The position numbers were made by a program, and so were the translations under genes. A DNA stretch of 64,000 nucleotides from Cryptobacterium curtum DSM 15641 (GTDB lineage: Bacteria; Actinomycetota; Coriobacteriia; Coriobacteriales; Eggerthellaceae). The stretch lies in the NCBI RefSeq assembly GCF_000023845.1, contig NC_013170.1, positions 1,280,501 to 1,344,500 of the forward strand, written 5' to 3'. Under the pieces are notes generated by a model, which worked only from the letters and a program-made list of their open reading frames with translations, ran no database searches and was not told the origin of the DNA. Below are positions 45,995-55,451 of the stretch, one piece after another (positions within the stretch are counted from its first letter, which is position 1; every line of letters starts with the position of its first letter).

Positions 45995-47485
45995 CTATTC
46001 GCCAGCCGTTTCATTATGGGACATACGGGCACGCTTTGCCCGCTCCTTCGCCAATTTGACGCGCTCTTCACTGAATAGCGGGATGTAAATAGTAAAAACA
46101 GCACCCTCGCCCTTCTTACCTTCAACGCGCACCCAGCCTTCGTGTTGATCGACAATCTCTTTGACTAAAGAAAGACCCACACCAAGACCGCCCTGTTCAC
46201 GCGTGCGGCCCGAATCGGCTCGCCAGAAACGAGAAAACACCATCTTGGCTTCTTCGGGAGAAAGACCGATGCCCGTATCAGCCACCGAAATCTGAGCCAT
46301 CTCTTCCCCACCGCGCACGGTAACCGTAATGCTGCCGCCTTCAAGGGTGTAGCGCACCGCATTAGAAATAAGATTGGCCGTCGCCTGCCGAATCATGTCG
46401 GCATCGCCATAAACGTACACATCGTCTTCAGCACGATAGTGCAATTCAAGCCCCGAATCATGCACCAGTGCCTCATGCGTTGCAATGATGCCTGAAATCA
46501 AGTCGCCCACATTAAGCACCCGCATATCTAAGGGTGTCGAGCGGTTTTCTAGGCGCGATAGTTTCAGAATGGCATCCACCAACCGGCTGAGGCGCCGCAC
46601 TTCAGAATTGACCGTCTCAAGACGCACCGCATCAGCTTCGAATACGCCATCGACCATCGCTTCAACCGTCGACTGAATAGCCATCAGCGGAGTACGCAAT
46701 TCATGCGCCACGTCGGTGGTCAGCCGCCGTTCAAGGCGACGATCTTTTTCCACCGATTCGGCCATCGAATCGAATGTCTTACCTAAACGAGCTATTTCGT
46801 CGTCGCCCACCATATTGGTGCGCACCGACAGGTCGCCTTCACCAATCTGCTTGGCCGCCCGTGAAATGCGATTAATAGGCTCCACCAAAGCGCGCGCAAA
46901 CACAAAACCAATAATCAAGGCAAGCACAACCGCTAAGGTAGTGGAAAACACCATAGCCTGATAGCTTTTATTACGGAATGCCTGGTCGGCTTGTGTAAGC
47001 AGCGTGCTTGATCCATAGACCCACACCCGCACGGTACCAATATTTTCACCATTGGAATAAATAGGCGCACTCGCAAGGGATTCCCTGTTTGTTGGGGCTA
47101 GGGATATTTGTGCGCTGCTCGCAGTAGTCAGTGAATTGTCGAACAGTGTATTACCATCGGCATCAATCACCTGCACGCCCACACCATCAGATATATCGCT
47201 TGCCGACTGAGCAGGCGATAAAGCGCCACTATGCCATTCACCACTTTGAGCATACTTCGATCCGATTGCTCCAGCTGTCGTCTGCGCAATACGCTGCATG
47301 TTCTCGCGTGTATACGTTTGAAAGTGCTGTTCCCATACGAACGACAGCACCCCGAATGCCACGAGTGCTGTCATGCCAGCAATCAACACGAAGGCACCAG
47401 ACACCTTGGTGGTATAGGACCAGTTGTGTCCCCGCTTCTTATCGCCTTGCTTCTGGCGCTGCTTTTGAGATGCACCGTTGCGCAC
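45995..47485 (-). CDS. Membrane sensor histidine kinase
   Basis: A 496-residue kinase with a TM helix (about 28-52), an extracytoplasmic sensor domain, a second TM helix near 175-200 and a HAMP domain (RALVEPINRISRAAKQIGEGDLSVR). The H-box (DVAHELRTPLMAIQS) carries the phosphorylated histidine. The HATPase part has NLISNAVRYT and GIGLSPEEA, GGLGVGLSLVK. The start is GTG 47483-47485 (GGGGG upstream). It follows the response regulator by 80 bases, with a possible attenuator hairpin at 47524-47547 between them. The stimulus is unknown. Confidence 0.92.
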   Translation of the reverse strand: MRNGASQKQRQKQGDKKRGHNWSYTTKVSGAFVLIAGMTALVAFGVLSFVWEQHFQTYTRENMQRIAQTTAGAIGSKYAQSGEWHSGALSPAQSASDISDGVGVQVIDADGNTLFDNSLTTASSAQISLAPTNRESLASAPIYSNGENIGTVRVWVYGSSTLLTQADQAFRNKSYQAMVFSTTLAVVLALIIGFVFARALVEPINRISRAAKQIGEGDLSVRTNMVGDDEIARLGKTFDSMAESVEKDRRLERRLTTDVAHELRTPLMAIQSTVEAMVDGVFEADAVRLETVNSEVRRLSRLVDAILKLSRLENRSTPLDMRVLNVGDLISGIIATHEALVHDSGLELHYRAEDDVYVYGDADMIRQATANLISNAVRYTLEGGSITVTVRGGEEMAQISVADTGIGLSPEEAKMVFSRFWRADSGRTREQGGLGVGLSLVKEIVDQHEGWVRVEGKKGEGAVFTIYIPLFSEERVKLAKERAKRARMSHNETAGE

Positions 47486-47565
47486 CCGTTTGCCCCCTTG
47501 CCGTATGCGTTACACCAAAGCAAAGCGCGGCCGCTCCCACGACCGCGCCTTCACGTTTCTGTGCG

Positions 47566-48276
47566 TTACTGACCTTGCTTCGTTGGGTCCTCAAATCGAT
47601 AGCCCACACCATGAACTGTGTGCAGCCACGTGGGATTACGCGGATTGTCGCCAATCTTTGCGCGCAGGTTCTTCACATGACTATCTATTGTGCGCTCATA
47701 GCCTTCAAAGTCGTAGCCGAGTACCTTTTCCACCAGTTCCATACGGGAATACACACGTCCCGGATACCGTGAAAGGGTGGTCAGAAGTTTGAATTCACTA
47801 GCCGTTAGGTCAACTTCTTTACCAGAAACAAGCACCTTATGTCCACTTACGTCAATGGTGAGCTCGCCAAATTCAAGTACTTCGCGCTGCGGCTCAACGT
47901 CGGAATGCACGCGGCGCAGCAGAGCACGCACGCGCGCCACCAGCTCGCGCGGACTAAACGGCTTAACCAAATAATCGTCAGCACCCAGCTCTAAGCCAAT
48001 AATGCGGTCTTCAACCTCACCCTTGGCTGTTAGCATAATAATGGGCACATCGGAGTTGTCACGGATAGCGCGGCATACCCGCTCACCCGGAACACGTGGC
48101 AGCATCAAATCGAGAATAACCAGGTCAAAATGATGCTTACTGAACTCTTCTAGTGCTTCCTGGCCATCACCAACAGCTGTTACCCAGTAGTTCTCGCGTT
48201 CGAGGTACGCAGCAACTGCGTCGCGAATGGCCTTTTCGTCTTCGACGAGAAGAATTCGCCGTGTTTCATTATTCAT
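47566..48276 (-). CDS. OmpR/PhoB-family response regulator
   Basis: A 236-residue regulator. The receiver has the acidic pocket and the phospho-acceptor Asp in LVILDLMLPRVPGE, plus MLTAKGEVEDRI and VKPFSPRELVARV. The winged-helix DNA-binding domain follows (LTASEFKLLTTLSRYPGRVYSRMELVEKVLGYDFEGYERTIDSHV). ATG 48274-48276 with AAGGAG upstream. It is upstream of the histidine kinase. Autoregulation is usual, but no operator can be pointed to. Confidence 0.94.
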   Translation of the reverse strand: MNNETRRILLVEDEKAIRDAVAAYLERENYWVTAVGDGQEALEEFSKHHFDLVILDLMLPRVPGERVCRAIRDNSDVPIIMLTAKGEVEDRIIGLELGADDYLVKPFSPRELVARVRALLRRVHSDVEPQREVLEFGELTIDVSGHKVLVSGKEVDLTASEFKLLTTLSRYPGRVYSRMELVEKVLGYDFEGYERTIDSHVKNLRAKIGDNPRNPTWLHTVHGVGYRFEDPTKQGQ

Positions 48277-48470
48277 ACGATGACGTCTCCTTCGATCCAA
48301 TCCATAGGATACTAATGAGCGCCCTTCATGTTGTAATCACACGATGTGAGAAACGTCTTTTCAGGGCGTCTGCAATTATTGTATCAATTAAGCTGAAGTC
48401 GACCTGAAATTGCAGCCAGGATGACAAAATATTTTTCTGTCCGTCACAAATCCCATTTGAAAGAAGTCTT

Positions 48471-49871
48471 TTGTCGGCATCACCACAACAACCGTTTCGC
48501 AGTCAAGCGTCCCCACGGCGCACGAATGCTAGTGGGCGCCCTTCAGTGGCGTCCCAGCGGCAGCGGTCTGCGGGATTTCAGTCGGCGGGAAACACCGGAT
48601 CGGGCAGATTAGAAAAGAATGGATTAGAAAATCGCGTGACAGCCCGGCCGATCACGCGGCGGCGCTTTTTGATCGGCGCCGGCATTACGGCTGCAACAGC
48701 CGCAGTTGTCGGCGGGAGCGTTGTCGCCTTAGAACAGCGACGCAACACTTCTTCTATCAGTACGCTGTCGGTGCCTACTTCATCGGTCTTCACGCTGGAT
48801 GATTGCACGCAAGTAGACTCATCTGAAGCATTTGAGCAAGTGGGCAATTTCACCCTTCCCTTTGGATCGCTTATCTGGGTAAACGATACCAATGTAGCAG
48901 GCTGTTTAATCCCTACCGAATCGGCAAGTCCACTTGTACAAGGCGCCCTTCTTAATCTTTCGAGTGGCAATCACACCGTTGTCTTAAAGGCCGCTCAAAG
49001 TGCTCAAGAAGGGTTTGAAGTATACGATCTGCGTGCAACGGAATCCGGCGTTGTCTGGATTGAAGAAAACATATTTGATGGGCAGTGGCGCTTGTACTGC
49101 GCCCCTCTTTCAAGTGGGTTTTCCCTGGGGACTGCTCGTCTTGTTGACGAAGGAACAAACGCAACCGATATTCCCTCTCTGGCAGCTGTCGGGTCGTCGG
49201 CATTTTGGCAAGTAGCACCAGCTGTCACGACCAAAGAAAAATCAAGCCGTACAGGAAAAACCCAAATCAAACGCGCTGCATTTTCTGCGGGTGATGCTGA
49301 AGTTATCCACGAATCAAATGGACAGCCCGCGTGCGAAATCTATGCTTCCGACAAGGGAATAGCTGCTGCACCGCACCATCCCGATTCATCGCGGTACTAT
49401 CAGATTGTTTGCTTCGACGAACAAGGAGCACGAACAGATGACGCACTAACACTTCCTGCTGGCATGAAACCGACTGAAGTTGGTTGGGGTCCTTCGGGTA
49501 TGTCCTTCTGCTTTGAAAGTATCTACAACTTTGGCGATGGTATCGCCAACCTGGGCACCTATGTACCTGCTCGTACCAGTAGCGATTACAACCAGGTGCC
49601 ATGGTTCCGCTTCGGACGCACGCCGCTTGCCGCACCCGCCTGGTGCACCGATAGCTGGCTGGCCGTAAAGTCCACGCAATCGGTCTGCGCGGTAAACGTA
49701 GCGGAAAAGACATACTGCGCCTTCGATGTTCCTTCTGGAGCAGCGAGCTGGGGAGATTATTTGGTGAGCAGTGGCCAACATGGAACAATTGTTACCGCAG
49801 CTCAGGTAAGCCCTTCTACTTCTGACACATCGCAACGCACGTGCAAAGTACGCGTATGGAAGCCAGTTTAA
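48471..49871 (+). CDS. Tat-signal exported protein, unknown function
   Basis: About 466 residues, unrecognised family. An Arg/Ser/Gln-rich N-terminus (about 1-55) is followed by the twin-arginine motif ITRRRFLIGAG and a hydrophobic stretch, so it is likely Tat-exported. The remainder is rich in beta-strand-like pieces with aromatic and Ser/Thr residues (VVWIEENIFDGQWRLY, SSAFWQVAPAV, WGPSGMSF) that suggest a beta-propeller-like fold; this is inferred by eye. The start TTG 48471 is uncertain; GTG near 48636 would begin at the Tat motif. It diverges from the two-component system, so that system could control it. Confidence 0.6.
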   Translation: MSASPQQPFRSQASPRRTNASGRPSVASQRQRSAGFQSAGNTGSGRLEKNGLENRVTARPITRRRFLIGAGITAATAAVVGGSVVALEQRRNTSSISTLSVPTSSVFTLDDCTQVDSSEAFEQVGNFTLPFGSLIWVNDTNVAGCLIPTESASPLVQGALLNLSSGNHTVVLKAAQSAQEGFEVYDLRATESGVVWIEENIFDGQWRLYCAPLSSGFSLGTARLVDEGTNATDIPSLAAVGSSAFWQVAPAVTTKEKSSRTGKTQIKRAAFSAGDAEVIHESNGQPACEIYASDKGIAAAPHHPDSSRYYQIVCFDEQGARTDDALTLPAGMKPTEVGWGPSGMSFCFESIYNFGDGIANLGTYVPARTSSDYNQVPWFRFGRTPLAAPAWCTDSWLAVKSTQSVCAVNVAEKTYCAFDVPSGAASWGDYLVSSGQHGTIVTAAQVSPSTSDTSQRTCKVRVWKPV

Positions 49872-50017
49872 TCGTTTAAGCGGCCCTGTACTTCGTGTGC
49901 CTATTATGCGTGTACCTACTCTGTGCGTACTTTCGTACTCATGCAGTCTGCGCTGCACTATGAGACACGCCTGCTCCCGAGATGTGCGATACGTACTATG
50001 AATGTGTGCTGGTAGCG

Positions 50018-50848
50018 TTAATCGTAGAATCGCGCAGATGGATAGGGCGGCTCAAGCGCTCGTTTGAAGGCAAAGCGCTGCGCCCGCTCAATAATCTGAC
50101 GCACTTCTGAGACATTTTTCGATCCAGAAAGTCCCTCAGAGACGATGCGCTCTACTTCCCATCCCCATTCGAAATAACGGATAAGAATGGCATCGAGTGT
50201 TGCGTAATCAATGCCCAAACTTGATTCATCCTCTTGACCCGGTGCTAGTTCGGCACTGGGCGGCTTTACCAGCACGCGCGTAGGAATAGGTTCTGGCAGA
50301 CCGGCTGCTCGTGCGCGTTCGTTGCGCGCCCGAGATAGGGTATAGACATCAGTCTTATACAGGCCACCAATGGGCGCAAACGCCCCAGCAGTATCACCAT
50401 AAAGCGTCGAATAGCCCATCATAGCTTCACTTTTATTGCCCGTGTTGACGAGCATCCACCCATGAGCATTCGAAAGAGCCATCAGACAGACCATCCGGCA
50501 GCGAGCTTGCGTATTCTGACTGGGTAGGTTATCCCATGCTTTCCCACACGGCTCAGCAAGCAGTTCGGCAAATGCCTGATACGGCTCGACAATAGAAAGT
50601 ACTTGATAGTCGATGCCAAGCGTACGCGCTTCGTCTTCGGCATCCTCAACCGAATGGGCACTCGAATACGGGCCAGGCAACAACACGCCATGAACTGATG
50701 AAGCACCAAACGCATCAACGCACAGCACAGCGCAGAGTGCAGAATCAATGCCCCCTGAAAGGCCAATGACGCATTCCGTGAATCCCGCCTGATGAGCAAA
50801 CGTGCGAAGAGCCGCAACGCACGTATCATATTTCTCGAATGCGTCCAT
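50018..50848 (-). CDS. nadE: NAD+ synthetase, ammonia-dependent
   Basis: A 276-residue synthetase without a glutaminase domain, so ammonia is the nitrogen donor. The ATP-pyrophosphatase P-loop SGGIDSA is at about 31-37; NTGNKSEAMMGYSTLYGD and GGLYKTDVYTLSR follow. It makes NAD from deamido-NAD. The ATG 50846-50848 lies 39 bases downstream of hypB's stop. The C-terminal half has the short family ending with RPPSAEL-like sequence. Confidence 0.93.
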   Translation of the reverse strand: MDAFEKYDTCVAALRTFAHQAGFTECVIGLSGGIDSALCAVLCVDAFGASSVHGVLLPGPYSSAHSVEDAEDEARTLGIDYQVLSIVEPYQAFAELLAEPCGKAWDNLPSQNTQARCRMVCLMALSNAHGWMLVNTGNKSEAMMGYSTLYGDTAGAFAPIGGLYKTDVYTLSRARNERARAAGLPEPIPTRVLVKPPSAELAPGQEDESSLGIDYATLDAILIRYFEWGWEVERIVSEGLSGSKNVSEVRQIIERAQRFAFKRALEPPYPSARFYD

Positions 50849-50887
50849 AAGAAACCTCTGGCTTCTTGTTAAACAGTAGGAGCTCGG

Positions 50888-51541
50888 CTACCGCAGTGCG
50901 CGAACACGCTCGGCAAGCCACGAAGCCCACGCCTCAACACCTGCGCCATTCGTCGCCGACAGGGGGAAAATGGGGGCTGTTGGATTGAGCTGCTTCACAT
51001 GCTCGGTAAAGGCATCTTGGTCAAAGTCGAACACGGGCATCGTGTCGATTTTATTCAGCACAATAGCCTGTGCAACTTGGAAAATACCAGGGTACTTCAG
51101 TGGCTTGTCATCGCCCTCAGGCACCGACAAGATCATAACCTTAGCGTTTTCCCCTAAATCAAAATCAGTGGGACACACTAGGTTACCCACGTTTTCCAGC
51201 AGAATCAAATCGAGGTTATCCAAATCGAGCACGCTTATGGCCCGCTTGATCATATCGCTTTCAAGATGGCAGGCACCGCCCGTATTGATCTGCACTGCCG
51301 CAATACCCTGCGCCTTAATTTTTTCGGAATCGACACTTGAAGCAATGTCGCCTTCAATAACGGCAATATTGAATTCATCACGAAGCGCTTCAATAGTTGC
51401 TAGGATAGTTGATGTCTTCCCTGATCCAGGACTTGCGAGAATATTGAGAACGAACACTTTCTTTTCGGCAAACAGCGCTCGGTTCTCTGCGGCAAGACGG
51501 TCGTTTTTATCGAGAATCGGCTGCTTCATATCAATCTGCAT
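50888..51541 (-). CDS. hypB: Hydrogenase nickel incorporation GTPase HypB
   Basis: HypB, 217 residues, is a GTPase that delivers nickel to NiFe-hydrogenase precursors. The P-loop is ASPGSGKTSTI near the N-terminus; a metal-binding C-x-H pair follows (ACHLESDM) and GDIASSVDSEKIK precedes it. It lacks the N-terminal CxxCGC nickel-storage motif and any His-rich tail. ATG 51539-51541 is preferred over GTG 51548 because GGAG lies eight bases away. The hypA gene is immediately upstream, 6 bases away. No hydrogenase structural gene is in the window. Confidence 0.92.
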   Translation of the reverse strand: MQIDMKQPILDKNDRLAAENRALFAEKKVFVLNILASPGSGKTSTILATIEALRDEFNIAVIEGDIASSVDSEKIKAQGIAAVQINTGGACHLESDMIKRAISVLDLDNLDLILLENVGNLVCPTDFDLGENAKVMILSVPEGDDKPLKYPGIFQVAQAIVLNKIDTMPVFDFDQDAFTEHVKQLNPTAPIFPLSATNGAGVEAWASWLAERVRALR

Positions 51542-51546
51542 CAAAA

Positions 51547-51912
51547 TCACTCCTCTTTGCCGTCGGGAATATCAACCTCGATAGACTCAATTGCAAGATC
51601 GCGCCCGGCAATAAGCTCAGTCGCAAAACTGTCACAGTTGGGGCATGTCATATGAAAACGATCGTGATCGAATTCATGCCCGCATTCAAGACAGCGACTG
51701 CGCGGCGACACCATATTGATGGTTAGTTTCGAGCCTTTGAAAAGCTCGTTGTCTTCGGTGAGTGCCTCGTAGGCAAACACCAGGCAATCTTCGATAGCCT
51801 CAGTCATTTCACCGACCGAAAGAGTAACCTGTAACACCTTGTCTGCACCGGCATCATGCGCTGCACGCGTCACCGCGTCCATTACACTTGTCATCATGCC
51901 TAGTTCGTGCAT
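51547..51912 (-). CDS. hypA: Hydrogenase/urease nickel incorporation protein HypA
   Basis: HypA, 121 residues, binds Ni at its N-terminus (MHELGMM, His2) and zinc through two CxxC pairs (CLECGHEF and CPNC). It works with HypB in nickel insertion. Here the pair is isolated from hypCDEF. It lies four bases after the tatC stop. Confidence 0.95.
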   Translation of the reverse strand: MHELGMMTSVMDAVTRAAHDAGADKVLQVTLSVGEMTEAIEDCLVFAYEALTEDNELFKGSKLTINMVSPRSRCLECGHEFDHDRFHMTCPNCDSFATELIAGRDLAIESIEVDIPDGKEE

Positions 51913-51915
51913 GGA

Positions 51916-52767
51916 TTATTCCTTCGATTCCTTTTCCAGCTTGCGCCGCTCTTGGCGCTCGGCCCATTCCGCTTCCCATTCTGCATCTTCTGCAGCTTGA
52001 CGGGCGGCTTCTTCTTTCTGCTTTTTGATCTTACCACCCAGCACCATGCGTGCGGCAAACATACTGATCTCGTAAAGCGAAATCATCGCCGCAAACATGA
52101 GCACCATTGTTACCGGCGAGGCGTCGGGTGTGATAAACGCCGAAATTACCAAGAGACCAATGTAGACTTCACGCCACAGTCCGCGCAGGCGAGCATACGG
52201 CACAATTTCAAATACGGTGAGGTAAAACACAATCAAGGGCAGCTCAAAGGCAAAACCGAAACCGATTTCGAATTTGATAATAATGTCGATCCACTTCTGC
52301 GCTTCAGGCATAACCACCGCAAAACCGCTGGCCTGATCGGTAAGCCATTGAAATGCCGGGTCGAGAATGATGTTGTAGCAGAACACCGTGCCGAAGATAA
52401 ACAACACACACGCCACAGCAAACGTAGGCAGAAACCATTTGCGCTCGTTGGGCTTGAGAGCCGGCAAAAAGAACGCAAGCACTTGCCAGATGATAACGGG
52501 CATACAGGCCACAATGGACGCCCAGAATGAAATCATAAAACGCACGGCAAAGGCATCAAATGCACCAAAGACGTTAAGCACCACGTTGCCATTAGCATCC
52601 ACCGGCATATATTCAGCAACTGGATGCAGCAAAAATTGTGCGAGGGTCGGCGTGGCCATGTAGAAGACACAGACAGCAATAAGCAGGCATACGACGATGC
52701 GAACAAGGCGCATACGCAGTTCGCCCAAATGGTCAAAAAGGGGCATACGAGCAGGACCGATAGGCAT
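51916..52767 (-). CDS. tatC: Sec-independent protein translocase TatC
   Basis: The TatBC receptor core, 283 residues, with six transmembrane segments. Starts MPIGPARMPLFDHLGELRMRL. The TatC motifs FWASIVACMPVIIWQ and ALKPNERKWF are clear, with FEIGFGFAFELPLIVFYL. The C-terminal 40 residues are Lys/Glu/Ala/Arg-rich. Upstream tatA is one base away. It supports the many Tat substrates here (formate dehydrogenase, FAD reductase, others). Confidence 0.94.
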   Translation of the reverse strand: MPIGPARMPLFDHLGELRMRLVRIVVCLLIAVCVFYMATPTLAQFLLHPVAEYMPVDANGNVVLNVFGAFDAFAVRFMISFWASIVACMPVIIWQVLAFFLPALKPNERKWFLPTFAVACVLFIFGTVFCYNIILDPAFQWLTDQASGFAVVMPEAQKWIDIIIKFEIGFGFAFELPLIVFYLTVFEIVPYARLRGLWREVYIGLLVISAFITPDASPVTMVLMFAAMISLYEISMFAARMVLGGKIKKQKEEAARQAAEDAEWEAEWAERQERRKLEKESKE

Positions 52768-52768
52768 C

Positions 52769-53728
52769 TTAAGCTCCCTTCTCTTCTGAAGGGACATCGG
52801 TGTCGGCAGCCTCAGTTACCCGAGGGGCAGCTGGCTTGGATGCTGCTTTCGATGAAGCCGACTTGGACGCCGTTGGTTTAGGAGATGCCGCAGACTTGGA
52901 CGCCGTTGGTTTTGATGCCGCTGGCTTGGAAACTGTCGTCTTAGATGTTGCAGACTGAGACGCTGTCGATTTGGCTGTAGCAGTTTTGCGACTATTAGCT
53001 GGCTTCGATACGGCTGATTTTGATGTGGCTGATTTACTGCTGCTTGTCGGCTTGCGCGTGGGCGTTTTTGCCGTTGGCTTTGCGCCGTACAGCTCGTCGA
53101 CAGAAAGCGTGCTGCGATCAGGTTTGGCGCCACCAGCATGTGCATGCGGTGTTGTGCGCTCAGATGAAACTGGTTTCTCTTGAGTAGCCTGGCTTGATGC
53201 TGCTTTTGCAGGCGACTTCGCGGACTTGGCAGTTGAATCAGATGATACCGACGCTGCAGCCGCATCTTCTTGAGTATCAGATGCTGCTTTGGCTGTAGTG
53301 CTCTTTTCAGCAGCTGTTGCGCCTACCGCCGCAGTTGCCGAAGCGGCTGCGGTAGCAGCCCCAGAATCCTTTGCTTCAGAAACTTTCTTCTTCGCTTCAG
53401 CTTCAGCCTTGCGCGCTTCAGCTGCCTTACGAGCAGCCCGTTGCTTGTCGTAGCGCGCTTTACGCTCGGTAAAACTTTCGCCCTTATCTTCCTGCTTGGC
53501 ATCGTTTTCTAGTCGAGACAATGCATCAAGCGGGTTCTTGAAGGGGTCCTCCGCATCAGGGTCGTACACTTCATTTTTGATAACATTGGACATCTCGCTT
53601 TGTGCAGCGCGAAACTTAGCAATCGCTCGTCCAATGGTTTTCGCCATAGCTGGCAGCTTGTCAGGCCCAAATATCAAGAAGCCAAACAGCAGTATGAGTA
53701 TGAGCTCATTTGCTCCAATACCAAACAA
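52769..53728 (-). CDS. tatA: TatA/TatB-like translocase with a 230-residue low-complexity tail
   Basis: The first 55 residues form the TatA/B unit: MFGIGANELILILLFGFLIFGPDKLPAMAKTIGRAI, with one TM helix and an amphipathic helix. After a coiled region with KQRAARKAAEARK, the remaining 200 residues are built of Ala, Ser, Lys, Thr and Pro (SKPTASK/KSAxSK-type repeats), giving 319 in all (TatA usually about 90). The tail resembles histone-H1-like Ala/Lys repeats. It probably extends into the cytoplasm. The function of the tail is unknown. It is one base before tatC in the operon. Confidence 0.88.
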   Translation of the reverse strand: MFGIGANELILILLFGFLIFGPDKLPAMAKTIGRAIAKFRAAQSEMSNVIKNEVYDPDAEDPFKNPLDALSRLENDAKQEDKGESFTERKARYDKQRAARKAAEARKAEAEAKKKVSEAKDSGAATAAASATAAVGATAAEKSTTAKAASDTQEDAAAASVSSDSTAKSAKSPAKAASSQATQEKPVSSERTTPHAHAGGAKPDRSTLSVDELYGAKPTAKTPTRKPTSSSKSATSKSAVSKPANSRKTATAKSTASQSATSKTTVSKPAASKPTASKSAASPKPTASKSASSKAASKPAAPRVTEAADTDVPSEEKGA

Positions 53729-53858
53729 GATAGCCTTCCTTCACTGATGTGTTCTGCTGGAACGCATTGTAAACGCAGATTTTACCGCATCATGCACACC
53801 TGTGATGCGCTTCGCGCCAAGGACATGAAGGAAACGTTTTAGCAGAATGGAATAAGAC

Positions 53859-54062
53859 CTATGCTCCCGCAGTAAGGAAGCTCAGTGCAACGGTCGGTAC
53901 CCCGAGGGCAAGAACAAGAATGATGCAAACAACGATAATACCGATACGCTTCAGACGCTCGGAGCGTTCCTTCTTTTCACGTGCACGACGCTCGCGTTCT
54001 TCGGCCGCTGCTAACCGTGCCTCACGCTGCTTTGCTGACATTTTTTTCTGCTTGTTAGCCAT
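53859..54062 (-). CDS. Small single-pass membrane protein, hypothetical
   Basis: A 67-residue protein from ATG 54060-54062 (GGAAG four bases upstream), with a Lys/Arg/Glu/Ala-rich cytoplasmic helix and one C-terminal TM helix (IGIIVVCIILVLALGVPTVALSFL). A tail-anchored-like arrangement. No family recognised. It lies just downstream (in transcription order) of the amidohydrolase gene, 40 bases away. Confidence 0.6.
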   Translation of the reverse strand: MANKQKKMSAKQREARLAAAEERERRAREKKERSERLKRIGIIVVCIILVLALGVPTVALSFLTAGA

Positions 54063-54101
54063 GCTTCTTCCTTTGGATGAGGTATGCATGCGTCGTAGTT
54101 C

Positions 54102-55451
54102 TTAATGACGCAACTTCCCCCGTACTTTCATAACCTGAGCGATGCTTTTTGCGAACTCCACATCGATGTTCCATTTCCCCTGTTCGTAAAGAATAGTACC
54201 ACCGACCATGGTCATAACCACATCGGAATTACCCGCCGTATTGACCACCGCCGACATTGGGTTGTCGGTGGGTGTCTGATGAGATCCAGAAAGATCAACC
54301 GCGGTAATATCGGCCAGTTTGCCCACCTCAAGCGACCCGAGTTTATCATCAAGGCGCAAAGCGCGCGCCCCGCCAATGGTTGCCATTTCGAGCATAGTAT
54401 GAGCGGGCAAGAAATCCTGAGTGCTCACGGCACGCTGCACCATCAAGCCAATGCGCATTTCACTAAACATATCGGTTGAATCAGTCGCTGCGGGGCTATC
54501 GGTTCCCAAACCTACACGCAATCCAGCGCGCAAATATTCTCCAATAGGTGCCACACCCATGCCCAGCTGAGAATTACATCGGGGACAAAAAGCCACTGCA
54601 ACATCTCTATCACGCAGTTTGAGAATATCATCATCGTCAACATGTACACAATGAATAGCAAGCACGTTACCCGCCTCAAAGGCACCCCAGTTAAGCGCGT
54701 AATTGACTGGCGTGACGCCTGTCGGAAGCCAGGGCGGGAACTCGATACAACCATGCCGCTCCATTTTAGCAAGCGAAAAGGCGCTGCTGCCGCTTTTAAC
54801 AAAATCGTATTCTTCACGGCTGCCGGCCAGATGCATCGCTACCGGCACAGAATCACCTGCATAGTCAGAAATCAGGCGGAATATGGACGGATGACATTCG
54901 TGTAAGGCAGACGGCGCAATGCCAATAGTAATGCGATCGCCATCAACAAGGCTGCGCCACCGTTCTATATCTTCTATAGCAGCATCCATGGCGCTGGCAA
55001 TCTGGTGCTTATCCATCGCACCCGTTTCGCGATATACAACGCCGCGCAAGCCCAATTCATGTAGGGCGCGTGCCGCCGCATCGGTCGTACTGGTATCGCC
55101 AAGCAGCGTAATACCCGATGATATTGCCTCAAGGCCCCCAATAATGGCCGAATAATATAAATCAAGTTCCGTCAGAGACTCTTCTATATCGGACACGGCC
55201 GCAAGCCATGTTGCATATGGTTCGTCGGGAGCCATACCACGCATCACCGAATATTCCATATGGGTGTGCACGTTGATTAAGCCTGGCATAAGCGCTGCTT
55301 GAGCAAAATCGCGCACTTCTTCATCTTCGTAGCGGCTACGCAATTGGGCCGCCGGACCAAGATCGCAAATCTTGCCATCGCGCACCAATACGGCACCCTT
55401 TTCAATAGGGTCTGACGTAATGGGTAAAACGTATTCGGCACACAACAGCAT
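54102..55451 (-). CDS. Amidohydrolase (methylthioadenosine/SAH/aminofutalosine deaminase-like)
   Basis: A 449-residue metal-dependent deaminase of the MtaD/SsnA superfamily. The metal motif is NVHTHMEY (HxH), with further ligands in MHLAGSREE, HCVHVDD and GTDSPA. In the futalosine route to menaquinone, such proteins deaminate aminodeoxyfutalosine (MqnX). The next gene upstream is menG, so that substrate is suggested but not proven; MTA or SAH deaminase is equally possible by sequence. Start ATG 55449-55451 has AGGAGG upstream. Confidence 0.85.
   Translation of the reverse strand: MLLCAEYVLPITSDPIEKGAVLVRDGKICDLGPAAQLRSRYEDEEVRDFAQAALMPGLINVHTHMEYSVMRGMAPDEPYATWLAAVSDIEESLTELDLYYSAIIGGLEAISSGITLLGDTSTTDAAARALHELGLRGVVYRETGAMDKHQIASAMDAAIEDIERWRSLVDGDRITIGIAPSALHECHPSIFRLISDYAGDSVPVAMHLAGSREEYDFVKSGSSAFSLAKMERHGCIEFPPWLPTGVTPVNYALNWGAFEAGNVLAIHCVHVDDDDILKLRDRDVAVAFCPRCNSQLGMGVAPIGEYLRAGLRVGLGTDSPAATDSTDMFSEMRIGLMVQRAVSTQDFLPAHTMLEMATIGGARALRLDDKLGSLEVGKLADITAVDLSGSHQTPTDNPMSAVVNTAGNSDVVMTMVGGTILYEQGKWNIDVEFAKSIAQVMKVRGKLRH

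Noticed and set aside
47524-47547. Terminator between response regulator and histidine kinase
   Set aside because: The 6-bp stem with broken T-run is weak and the genes are normally co-transcribed; kept only as a possible attenuator.
48421-48612. 63-codon ORF starting at ATG 48421
   Set aside because: It overlaps the Tat-signal gene in another frame and has Arg/His-rich random composition.
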